In this document: piece by piece, positions 1-5,235 of the stretch
Position numbering within the stretch: the first letter of the stretch is position 1
Layout of the letters: each line of letters starts with the position of its first letter
DNA from: Chloroflexota bacterium
GTDB taxonomy: Bacteria > Chloroflexota > Dormibacteria > Dormibacterales > Dormibacteraceae
Reading direction: 5' to 3'
Length of the DNA: 8,599 nt
NCBI GenBank assembly: GCA_005879675.1
Contig: VBJE01000113.1
Span: forward strand, 1 to 8,599
The notes under the pieces: generated by a model
What the model was told of the DNA's origin: nothing
What the model saw: the letters and a program-made list of their open reading frames with translations, nothing else
The model's database searches: none
Translations under genes and position numbers: made by a program

Positions 1-654
1 CAGGAGGGCGGTCTTAAGGCCGCTGAAGCTGTACTCGAGCCCAGGGAGCGAGGGTTTTGGCAGCGGTTGGCGTGCTGCGTCCCCGCGACGGGCCAGGCGA
101 TCGAGGGCCGGGCCACCGGGAAAACCAAGGCCGAGCATGCGCGCCGCCTTGTCGAACGCCTCGCCTGCCGCGTCGTCGCGAGTGCGCCCGAGGACCTCGA
201 ACCGACCGTGGGCCGGCATGCGCACGAGGTCCGAATGAGCCCCGCTGACGACGAGTCCGAGAAGCGGCGGCTCCAGCTCCGGCCGGGTCAGCATCGCCGC
301 GTAGATGTGGCCCCAGAGGTGGTTGACGCCGGTGAGTGGTTTCTTCCACGCGGCGGCCAGGCCCTCCCCCACCCCGACACCGACGAGCAGGCAGCCGACG
401 AGCCCTGGTCCGCGGGTCACCGCAAGCAGGTCGAGGTCCGCGGGCTGGACGCCGGCCTGCTCGAGCGCCAGGTCGAGGAGATTCGGAAGGCGTTCGAGGT
501 GGTCGCGCGCCGCGAGCTCGGGGACGACGCCGCCGAACTCCCGATGCAGGTCGACCTGGGAGTGGATGACGTTGGCCAGGACCCGTCGCCCGTCTTCGAC
601 GACGGCGACCGACGTCTCGTCGCAGCTGGTTTCGATGCCGAGGGCGAGTGCCAA
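1..654 (-). CDS. tsaD: TsaD, tRNA threonylcarbamoyladenosine transferase subunit (N-terminal part)
   Basis: Cytoplasmic ASKHA-fold ATPase that, with TsaB and TsaE, transfers the threonylcarbamoyl group to A37 of ANN-reading tRNAs (t6A). The first 218 codons are present and the left edge cuts the gene. Visible motifs: LGIETSCDET near residues 5-14, the metal-site segment NHLWGH at 111-116 (bacterial TsaD usually has E where W stands), SGAHSDL at 137-143 (usually SGGH), DDAAGEAFDK at 160-169, and YSFSGLKT at 208-215. I chose the TTG at 654-652 because GGGGGAGGG sits 6 bases upstream and the protein then begins right at the conserved first strand. An in-frame GTG at 705-703 overlaps the rimI stop as GTGA. 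It would add 17 residues encoded largely by a palindromic repeat, and its purine-rich stretch is too close to serve as a ribosome site. It is the last visible gene of the sigma-thi-tsa cluster. Identity is very secure; the start is less so. Confidence 0.95.
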   Translation of the reverse strand, partial: MALALGIETSCDETSVAVVEDGRRVLANVIHSQVDLHREFGGVVPELAARDHLERLPNLLDLALEQAGVQPADLDLLAVTRGPGLVGCLLVGVGVGEGLAAAWKKPLTGVNHLWGHIYAAMLTRPELEPPLLGLVVSGAHSDLVRMPAHGRFEVLGRTRDDAAGEAFDKAARMLGLGFPGGPALDRLARRGDAARQPLPKPSLPGLEYSFSGLKTALL

Positions 655-660
655 CTTAAG

Positions 661-698
661 CCCTCCCCCGGCCCTCTCCCCGATGGGGAGAGGGTGCC
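661..698. repeat. Palindromic repeat, copy C (rimI-tsaD junction)
   Basis: A perfect 10-bp inverted repeat (672-681 CCCTCTCCCC with 685-694 GGGGAGAGGG, loop GAT) is followed on the minus strand by GGGGGAGGG. It resembles the copies at 1935-1983 and 7589-7634 in having a C/G-run hairpin followed by a purine-rich tail, but differs in bases. The tail lies 6 bases before the TTG of tsaD and looks like its Shine-Dalgarno. There is no T-run, so I do not call it a terminator. Confidence 0.7.
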
Positions 699-701
699 TG
701 A

Positions 702-1304
702 TCACTCCTCTTTCGACAAGAGCTCGCGGCGCAGGCCGCGAACCTCGGAGTCGATCCGCTCCAGGTTGGCCTCGTAGGCCTTGCGAAACCGCGGCGAATG
801 GATCGAGTCCGACCACATCACGATGGCATCCTCGCCATTGTCCGTGTAGTAGCCCTTGCGCCGGCCGATGACCTTGAAACCGAACGTCTCGTACATCTTC
901 ATCGCGTTGTCGTTCGTGGTTCGCACCTCGAGCGTCACCCACTTGGCGCCCATGTCGTAGGCGGCCTGGACGAGACCGGCGAAGAGGATCCGGCCGTAAC
1001 CGCGGTGCTGGAGGTCGCGGCGGACGCCGATCGTCGTCACGTGCGCCTCGTCGTACATCCGCCACATGCCGCCGTAGCCGATGATCGTCGCGTCGAAGTC
1101 CGCGATCCGGTATCCGGCCGGCCGCTCGGCCGGGCCTTCCTGGCGCAGGACCACGTAGTGGGCGCTGGCGCGCGAAGCCAGCTCGCGGTAATAGGCATTG
1201 CGCGGCCAGGGGGTGGCAAAGATCTCGCGCTCGATCTCCTGGACGGTGTTGACGTCCGCCTCGCGCATCAGCTCCAGAGCGAGCTGCTGCCTTATCTGGA
1301 CCAT
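702..1304 (-). CDS. rimI: RimI-like GNAT N-acetyltransferase
   Basis: GNAT-family acetyltransferase of RimI type, which acetylates the N-terminal amine of ribosomal protein bS18 in E. coli; targets in other phyla are less certain. The 200-residue protein has the acetyl-CoA pyrophosphate loop RDLQHRGYG near 96-104, preceded by the beta4 strand HVTTIGV, and the C-terminal GNAT signature LEVRTTNDNAMKMYETFGF near 125-143. Residues about 164-200 form a charged tail that the 148-residue E. coli enzyme lacks. The ATG at 1304-1302 shares its A with the tsaB stop (TAATG), so translation is probably coupled. A weak AAGAG lies upstream. The stop TGA overlaps a GTG in the tsaD frame. Sitting between tsaB and tsaD is the usual place of rimI in many bacteria, which supports the assignment over a generic GNAT. 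Confidence 0.92.
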   Translation of the reverse strand: MVQIRQQLALELMREADVNTVQEIEREIFATPWPRNAYYRELASRASAHYVVLRQEGPAERPAGYRIADFDATIIGYGGMWRMYDEAHVTTIGVRRDLQHRGYGRILFAGLVQAAYDMGAKWVTLEVRTTNDNAMKMYETFGFKVIGRRKGYYTDNGEDAIVMWSDSIHSPRFRKAYEANLERIDSEVRGLRRELLSKEE

Positions 1305-1870
1305 TAGCTCTTCGCTGAAAAGGACTGCATGTACTCGATTTCGACACTACCATAGGCCACTTCGCGCGCCGTCTCGATCAGCTTTTCGGCCGCCTCGACG
1401 AAAGGGCGCAAGCGGTCGTCATCCCGGAAGCTGTGCCCAGCCGCCGCGAGCGGACGAGTGTCCTCAAGCCGCCCGACCAGCTGAAAGGCAGTCGGAATTT
1501 CCGCCGGTGCGCCAAGGGCAACCGCGCCGCCTGGGAGCTGGTAGTAGTACCTGCCCCTGCCGGCTTCGACGATCGCCGTCACCGGATCGTCACTGCGGGC
1601 CGCCTGCAAGGCCAGGGTCGGCACCGGGATGATCGGCACTCGCAGCCCCATGGCCAGGCCGAGACCGAAGGAAACCCCGACACGAAGTCCGGTGAAGGAG
1701 CCGGGTCCCGTCGCGACAGCCACCCTTGTGACCTCGCGCGAGCGAGCGATGCGCCTCAGCGCCGCACGGAGCTCCGGACTGCGCGCCGGCATGAACATCT
1801 CGGTCCGCCGGCCGCCGTCGATCGTCGCCAGCGCCGCGATGCTCGACGAGGTGTCAATGACGAAGGTCAC
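1304..1870 (-). CDS. tsaB: TsaB, t6A-complex scaffold protein
   Basis: Catalytically inactive TsaD paralogue that heterodimerises with TsaD and supports threonylcarbamoyl transfer. The 188-residue protein opens with the ASKHA strand VIDTSSS (residues 4-10) and has the TsaB signature GPGSFTGLRVGVS at 55-67. It is shorter than E. coli TsaB (231). The stretch between the first strand and the signature looks compact and lacks an obvious HSE-type segment, and the C-terminal third is reduced. The GTG at 1870-1868 has GGAC about 6 bases upstream and lies inside the 3' end of tsaE (17-base overlap). The stop TAA overlaps the rimI ATG. The sequence gives no sign of a break, so the short length looks natural. 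Confidence 0.93.
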   Translation of the reverse strand: MTFVIDTSSSIAALATIDGGRRTEMFMPARSPELRAALRRIARSREVTRVAVATGPGSFTGLRVGVSFGLGLAMGLRVPIIPVPTLALQAARSDDPVTAIVEAGRGRYYYQLPGGAVALGAPAEIPTAFQLVGRLEDTRPLAAAGHSFRDDDRLRPFVEAAEKLIETAREVAYGSVEIEYMQSFSAKS

Positions 1871-2321
1871 GCTTCGTCCTGATCAGGCGGCGGTCGCCGC
1901 CCATGTGCTTGAGCTCGATGAGCGCGTACTGGTCCAGCCCCTCCGTCGCCTTCGGCGCCACCTCCCCACCGAGTGGGGAGGACAGCAGCCTGTCTCCCCA
2001 CTCGACCACGACCGCGCCATTTTCCGCGAGCTCCTCGAGGCCAAGGTCGCGGAGCTCCGAGCTGCTCTCGACCCTGTAAAGGTCGACGTGCGCGAGCTGC
2101 ACCCGCCCGGGGTAGACCCGCACGAGCTGGAAGGTCGGGCTGGCGACCTCCGCCCTCGACCCCGTCCCCTGTGCCACGCCGCGTACGAACGTGGTCTTCC
2201 CCGCACCGAGCTCGCCGGTCAGGAGGACGACGTCGCCCGGCTGCAGCCTCTCGCCGAGCAGCATCCCGACGCGCTCTGTCTCGGCCGGAGAGTTAGTTAC
2301 CTGCTCGGCCAAAGTGGTCAT
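1854..2321 (-). CDS. tsaE: TsaE, t6A-complex ATPase
   Basis: P-loop ATPase that binds the TsaB-TsaD dimer and drives turnover in t6A synthesis. In the 155-residue protein I see the Walker A motif GELGAGKTT at 36-44, SPTF at 61-64, HVDLYR at 78-83 and EWGDR at 107-111, all standard for the family. Residues about 113-129 (SSPLGGEVAPKATEG core) are encoded by a palindromic repeat (1935-1983) and replace the usual short loop after the EW motif. The reading frame is kept and a family-like C-terminal strand (YALIEL) follows. The ATG at 2321-2319 lies within the end of thiL (29-base overlap), and the 3' end overlaps tsaB by 17 bases, so expression is probably tied to both neighbours. Confidence 0.95.
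   Translation of the reverse strand: MTTLAEQVTNSPAETERVGMLLGERLQPGDVVLLTGELGAGKTTFVRGVAQGTGSRAEVASPTFQLVRVYPGRVQLAHVDLYRVESSSELRDLGLEELAENGAVVVEWGDRLLSSPLGGEVAPKATEGLDQYALIELKHMGGDRRLIRTKRDLRH
1935..1983. repeat. Palindromic repeat, copy A (inside tsaE)
   Basis: On the plus strand it begins CAGCCCCTCCG and contains a perfect 9-bp inverted repeat, CCTCCCCAC (1961-1969) and GTGGGGAGG (1973-1981), loop CGA, then AC. A weaker second hairpin (CGCC 1947-1950 with GGCG 1954-1957) lies beside it. The whole unit aligns closely with copy B at 7589-7634, sharing CAGCCCCTCCG, GCGCCACCTCCCCA and TGGGGAGGAC. It looks like a REP-type element captured in coding sequence. Confidence 0.85.
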
Positions 2322-3156
2322 TGCCGGTGCGCTTCAGGTCAACGCCGAGGACGCTCACCCGGGGGCCCTCGATCAATCGGCCGACCAGGTGCAGGCCGGC
2401 CAGGGCGATGACGTTCTCCGGTCCGACGCAGACGAGTTCGGGCTCCTCGCCACTTGTAAGCGCGTCTTCGATGGTCGCCCGCGGTGCGCGCGGGACGCTC
2501 TTGGCGTCGAGCTCGCAACCCACACCCGACATCTCCGCGAACTTCTCCATCTCCCGCACGAGCCCGTCAGAGATGTCGCCGCAGCACAGGCCGAGCTCGT
2601 TGAGCCGCCGGCCCTCCTCGATCAGGGGGTCGAACAGCCATGCACGGCGCTCGCGCAGCGCGATCGCCGCCCTCCCCAGCCGGCCGGTAACGCCCACCGA
2701 CCAACCAGGCTGAGCCTGCGCTCGGGACAGGGGCATCCTCTCCGTGCGTCCGATGACCGTGATCGAAAGCACGATCGGTCCCCCCGTCGAGCTCAGGTCG
2801 CCGCCGACGATGGACATGCCGTAGCGCGATCCGAGGTCGCGCATGCCACGGTAAACGCCGATCAGGTCTTTCTGACCCCATCCGATCTTCGGCAAAGCGA
2901 GGGACGTCAGCGCCCACATCGGCTGCGCACCTTTGGCCGCGAGGTCGCCCAGCGCGAGCGCCAGCGATCGCCAGCCGACGCTCTTGGCGTCCGTCCGGAG
3001 CGTGAAATGAACGTCCTGGACGTACATGTCCGTGCTGAGGACCAGGAAGCCGGTCGCGTCCGCAATCACGGCCGCATCGTCTGCGGTGGCGTTTGGCGCG
3101 AGGAATTTCTTGATCAGGGAGAGAAGTCGGAACTCGCCCTGACCGACGATCGTCAT
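2293..3156 (-). CDS. thiL: ThiL, thiamine-monophosphate kinase
   Basis: Phosphorylates thiamine monophosphate to the active cofactor thiamine diphosphate; an ATP- and Mg-dependent enzyme of the PurM/AIRS-like fold. In the 287-residue protein: GEFRLL at 7-12, ADDAAVI at 25-31 (family GDDAAV), STDMYVQDVHF at 41-51, LALGDLAAKGAQP at 67-79, VGGDLSS at 117-123, DISDGL at 194-199, SGEEPELV at 235-242 (commonly SGEDYEL), and a terminal GNDHF like the family's GxDHF. It is somewhat shorter than E. coli ThiL (325). The ATG at 3156-3154 overlaps the thiE stop as ATGA. The 3' end overlaps tsaE by 29 bases. The same frame is open further upstream through thiE into the anti-sigma gene; I read that as a shadow, because thiE occupies another frame and the intervening translation is arginine-rich and featureless. 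Confidence 0.94.
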   Translation of the reverse strand: MTIVGQGEFRLLSLIKKFLAPNATADDAAVIADATGFLVLSTDMYVQDVHFTLRTDAKSVGWRSLALALGDLAAKGAQPMWALTSLALPKIGWGQKDLIGVYRGMRDLGSRYGMSIVGGDLSSTGGPIVLSITVIGRTERMPLSRAQAQPGWSVGVTGRLGRAAIALRERRAWLFDPLIEEGRRLNELGLCCGDISDGLVREMEKFAEMSGVGCELDAKSVPRAPRATIEDALTSGEEPELVCVGPENVIALAGLHLVGRLIEGPRVSVLGVDLKRTGNDHFGRAGN

Positions 3157-3758
3157 GAGGTGAGCATGGCACGCAGCCGCCGGGTGGCCTGCTCGGGGTC
3201 GGGCGCGTCGCTGACGGCCCTGATGACGCAGGCCCGGCGGATCCCCGCCGCGACCAGCGTGGCCGCGTTGGACTCGTCGATGCCGCCTATGGCGAACACC
3301 GGGATGCGGACCGCGGCGGCAACGGCGGCGACTCCCTCGGGACCGATCACGCGCTTCTGCGGTTTGAGCGGCGTGGCGAACGCGGGACCGCAACCCACGT
3401 AATCGGCCTCGGTCGCGACGGCGTCCGCGGAAGACGCGGACACCCCGATGAGCAAACGATCCCGGGCGACCTTTCGCGCCGAGGCCGGCGAGATGCCGTC
3501 CGGGCCGAGGTGGGCGCCGTCGGCTCCGCTCAGGAGTGCGATGTCGACGAAGTCGTTGACGACGAAGACGGCATCCCGTGCCAGCTTGCGCAGCTCGAGG
3601 GCCAGGGCGAGCAGCTCCCCACGGGGCAATGACTTGTGCCGGAGCTGGATCACGTCGGCGCCTCCGCGCAGGGCGGCGGACACGATCTCGACCACGCGCG
3701 GGGGCTCGGCGTCCGGCGTGATCAAGTAGAGCCGAGCGGCCTCGAGCCGCCGGGTCAG
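3153..3758 (-). CDS. thiE: ThiE, thiamine-phosphate synthase (apparent CTG start)
   Basis: Couples HMP-pyrophosphate and thiazole phosphate to thiamine monophosphate, the substrate of the next gene's product. A TIM-barrel protein of 201 residues if started at CTG 3758-3756. Motifs: RLYLIT at 9-14 (first strand), QLRHK at 38-42 (family QLRxK), VVNDFVD at 66-72, GAHLGP at 81-86, GVSASS at 105-110 (usually GxSxH), YVGCGPAFATPLK at 120-132 and FAIGGI at 155-160. The first ATG/GTG/TTG in this frame that I find is TTG 3725-3723, in the middle of the first barrel strand, so it would truncate the fold. The CTG gives a family-like N-terminus (LTRRLEAARLYLIT) and overlaps a TGA (CTGA) that would end the anti-sigma gene. 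An assembly error replacing ATG is the alternative. The 3' end overlaps thiL by four bases. Confidence 0.88.
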   Translation of the reverse strand: MTRRLEAARLYLITPDAEPPRVVEIVSAALRGGADVIQLRHKSLPRGELLALALELRKLARDAVFVVNDFVDIALLSGADGAHLGPDGISPASARKVARDRLLIGVSASSADAVATEADYVGCGPAFATPLKPQKRVIGPEGVAAVAAAVRIPVFAIGGIDESNAATLVAAGIRRACVIRAVSDAPDPEQATRRLRAMLTS

Positions 3759-3936
3759 CTGAGGATCTGCCGCAGCTCGAGTGCTTGACCACGCGCTTGA
3801 GGTGCTCCTGGAACTCGTAGTGCTCCATGCAGTCTGGGCACCCTTCGAGGTGCAGCTGCACCTCCAGGGCCTCGGTATTGGTCAGCTCGCGGTCGACGAA
3901 GCGGTCGAGCTTGTCAGAACACTCCTCACATCTCAT
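3755..3936 (-). CDS. RsrA-like zinc anti-sigma factor, 3' end probably frame-broken
   Basis: A small zf-HC2/ZAS protein, probably the partner of the sigma factor upstream. The ATG at 3936-3934 overlaps the sigma stop (ATGA). The first 52 residues contain C3xxC6 and the ZAS motif H29-x3-C33-x2-C36, followed by an RsrA-like segment ending HLKRVVKH. In Streptomyces RsrA such cysteines and histidine hold zinc, and disulfide formation releases SigR. In the starting frame no stop occurs before 2293, which is implausible. A shift of one base near 3781 gives LELRQILS and TGA at 3757-3755, with every codon of that stretch ending in G or C, as neighbouring genes do. The span is 182 bases, one short of a multiple of three, so one base seems missing. 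The break could be an assembly error, a real mutation or recoding; I see no slippery heptamer. Whether it is functional is uncertain. Confidence 0.7.
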
Positions 3937-4562
3937 GGCTGTGGCACCTGAGTTGGCCCCACGAAATCCGAGGCTTCGCCGTCATTTCGCGGGGGCCCCT
4001 CTTTCATGCCGCCTGGGCGCACGATACCCGATTCGAGCGCGTAGTCATAGAGGGATTTTTGAAGCTGCTGGCGGGCCCGGTGAAGGCGCGACATCACTGT
4101 GCCGATGGGCACCCCCAGGGTCTGGGCGGCGTCCTTGTAGGAGAAGCCTTCGACGTCGACCAGGAGCACCACCTCGCGGTGCAGCGGCGGAAGCCTGTCG
4201 ACCGCCGCCACGACCTCCGAGGCCGCGATCTTGTCGAGCACGTCCGACTCGGGCCGCGCACCCTCGTCGCGGAGCTTGTCGTACAGGACGAAGTCGCCGA
4301 CGTCGTCCAGGCTGACATCGTCCTTGCGGGATCCCTTGAAGCGGTCCCAGAAGAGGTTGCGCATGATCGCGAACAGCCACGCCTTCATGTTCGTGCCCTG
4401 CTGGTAGCTGTGCTGGTAACGCAGCGCGCGTAGATACGCCTCCTGGACCAGGTCCTGCGCCGCGTCAGGATCGTGGGTCAGCCGGAGCGCGCCCCGATAC
4501 AAGGTGTCGAGATGTGTCAATGCCTCTTCCGCAAAGGCGGTTTGGGCGGCTGGTTCCGCCAT
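3933..4562 (-). CDS. ECF sigma factor, SigR/SigH-like (ECF12-type)
   Basis: Extracytoplasmic-function RNA polymerase sigma factor. With the ATG at 4562-4560 it has 209 residues: region 2 at about 14-82 (ALRLTHDPDAAQDLVQEAYL, then QGTNMKAWLFAIMRN) and region 4 at about 118-170 with the helix-turn-helix VPIGTVMSRLHRARQQL. The QGTNxKAWL, DVEGFSYKDAA and PIGTVMSRLHRAR stretches and the DYALESGIV end match the SigR/SigH group that answers thiol-oxidative stress in Actinomycetota. A 25-residue proline- and glycine-rich tail follows. An in-frame ATG at 4652-4650 would add 30 residues without family similarity and would run across the candidate promoter at 4603-4630, so I prefer the inner start. The downstream ZAS gene overlaps by ATGA, the classic sigma/anti-sigma arrangement. 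Thiamine and t6A genes follow in the same direction. Confidence 0.92.
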   Translation of the reverse strand: MAEPAAQTAFAEEALTHLDTLYRGALRLTHDPDAAQDLVQEAYLRALRYQHSYQQGTNMKAWLFAIMRNLFWDRFKGSRKDDVSLDDVGDFVLYDKLRDEGARPESDVLDKIAASEVVAAVDRLPPLHREVVLLVDVEGFSYKDAAQTLGVPIGTVMSRLHRARQQLQKSLYDYALESGIVRPGGMKEGPPRNDGEASDFVGPTQVPQP

Positions 4563-4602
4563 CAGTAACGCCAGTTTAGGATCACCTGCCTTTGCACCAT
4601 TT

Positions 4603-4630
4603 GGAATTGGCCTTGTGTGGCGCCTATTCC
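4603..4630. promoter_or_regulatory. GGAAT-N18-ATTCC inverted repeat, candidate SigR-type divergent promoter
   Basis: GGAAT at 4603-4607 and ATTCC at 4626-4630 are separated by exactly 18 bases, so either strand reads GGAAT-N18-ATT. The known SigR/SigH promoter is GGAAT-N18-GTT, so the -35 half matches fully and the -10 half in two of three bases. It would place a start point roughly 35 bases before the sigma ATG on the minus strand and about 70 bases before the exported-protein ATG on the plus strand. Autoregulation of the sigma gene is known for SigR; here it is inference. Confidence 0.4.
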
Positions 4631-4692
4631 GACGGGGGATCCGCGCGTCCACCGGATTCGTCTATCCTCCGCAAGGCCCAACCAGGGCATAC

Positions 4693-4699
4693 GAGGAGG
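4693..4699 (+). promoter_or_regulatory. Shine-Dalgarno of the exported-protein gene
   Basis: GAGGAGG lies six bases before ATG 4706. It is the strongest ribosome site in the window and fixes this start against the upstream in-frame ATG at 4592, which would add 38 residues in front of the signal peptide. Confidence 0.85.
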
Positions 4700-4705
4700 C
4701 TACGA

Positions 4706-5224
4706 ATGATCCGTATTCGCAAGTTCGTCGTTGGCGCCACGGCGGCAGCGGGGATCGCCGTGTTCGGGATTGCCTTGGCGACGCAAGCCGCGCTCGCCTC
4801 GACCGCGTCTATCGAGCCTGGATTGCAGGCGTCGACCGTCGCGACCCAGGCCACCCCAAGCGGCGCGTGCACCTCGGCGATCCAGGCCCTCAAGGCCGCG
4901 GTCGCCGCCGACGCGACCGAAGACGCGGCCGAGAGGGCGGTGGCAATGGCCGAGGGCGCCGAAGCCGCGGACCAGGCCGAGGACGCCACCGAGTTCGCCA
5001 ACTTCAAGTCGCTGTTCAGCGCCATTCGCTCGGGGTGCGCGCCAAGCACAGCGAGGCCGGTCGTGACGCAGGCCGCGTCGACGGCGCAGTGCACAGCCGC
5101 CGTCCAGGCGTTGAAGGCCGCGTGGGCGCAGGGGCGCCCAACCACGCGGGCACAGTGGCAGCAGGTGCAGTCGCTGGCCCAGGCCGCGCGCACGGCGTGC
5201 GGATGGAGCTGGAGCCGCCGCTAG
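4706..5224 (+). CDS. Predicted exported four-cysteine repeat protein, unknown function
   Basis: I do not recognise this 172-residue protein. It starts with a typical Sec signal: MIRIRK, a hydrophobic stretch at about 7-30, then ALA|S with likely cleavage after residue 31. The mature part is alanine-rich and holds two related units. Unit 1 runs from C55 to C111 and opens CTSAIQALKAA; unit 2 runs from C129 to C165 and opens CTAAVQALKAA. The underlying DNA (4868-4900 and 5090-5122) agrees in 25 of 33 bases by hand count, so an internal duplication is likely. Unit 1 has an extra Ala/Glu/Asp-rich helix-like stretch at about 66-97. The even, paired cysteines suggest two intra-unit disulfides outside the membrane. 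It is the only plus-strand gene, divergent from the sigma factor and convergent with alr. A role linked to the redox sigma switch is possible but rests only on position. Confidence 0.85.
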   Translation: MIRIRKFVVGATAAAGIAVFGIALATQAALASTASIEPGLQASTVATQATPSGACTSAIQALKAAVAADATEDAAERAVAMAEGAEAADQAEDATEFANFKSLFSAIRSGCAPSTARPVVTQAASTAQCTAAVQALKAAWAQGRPTTRAQWQQVQSLAQAARTACGWSWSRR

Positions 5225-5235
5225 ATACTCGTCAG

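Noticed and set aside
61..100. Suspected frameshift in tsaD before YSFSGLK
   Set aside because: Rereading base by base gives an unbroken frame through QPLPKPSLPGLEYSFSG; the first impression was a miscount.
1492..1504. Palindrome CGGAATTTCCG in tsaB containing a GGAAT
   Set aside because: It lies in coding sequence, has no suitably spaced -10 partner and no gene start nearby.
2191..3402. Long plus-strand frame of about 400 codons opposite thiL and thiE
   Set aside because: The translation has no family motifs and mirrors the codon pattern of the opposite genes, as expected in GC-rich DNA.
2293..3936. A continuous minus-strand frame of 547 codons joining the anti-sigma N-terminus to ThiL
   Set aside because: The middle part (about 3160-3780) is an arginine-rich shadow of thiE, which has all its motifs in another frame. 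A fusion is far less likely than a local frame break plus the normal ATGA start of thiL.
3153..4705. Possible TPP riboswitch ahead of the thiamine genes
   Set aside because: thiE begins inside or against the anti-sigma gene, leaving no leader, and I found no conserved TPP-aptamer CTGAGA motif in the sigma-gene upstream region.
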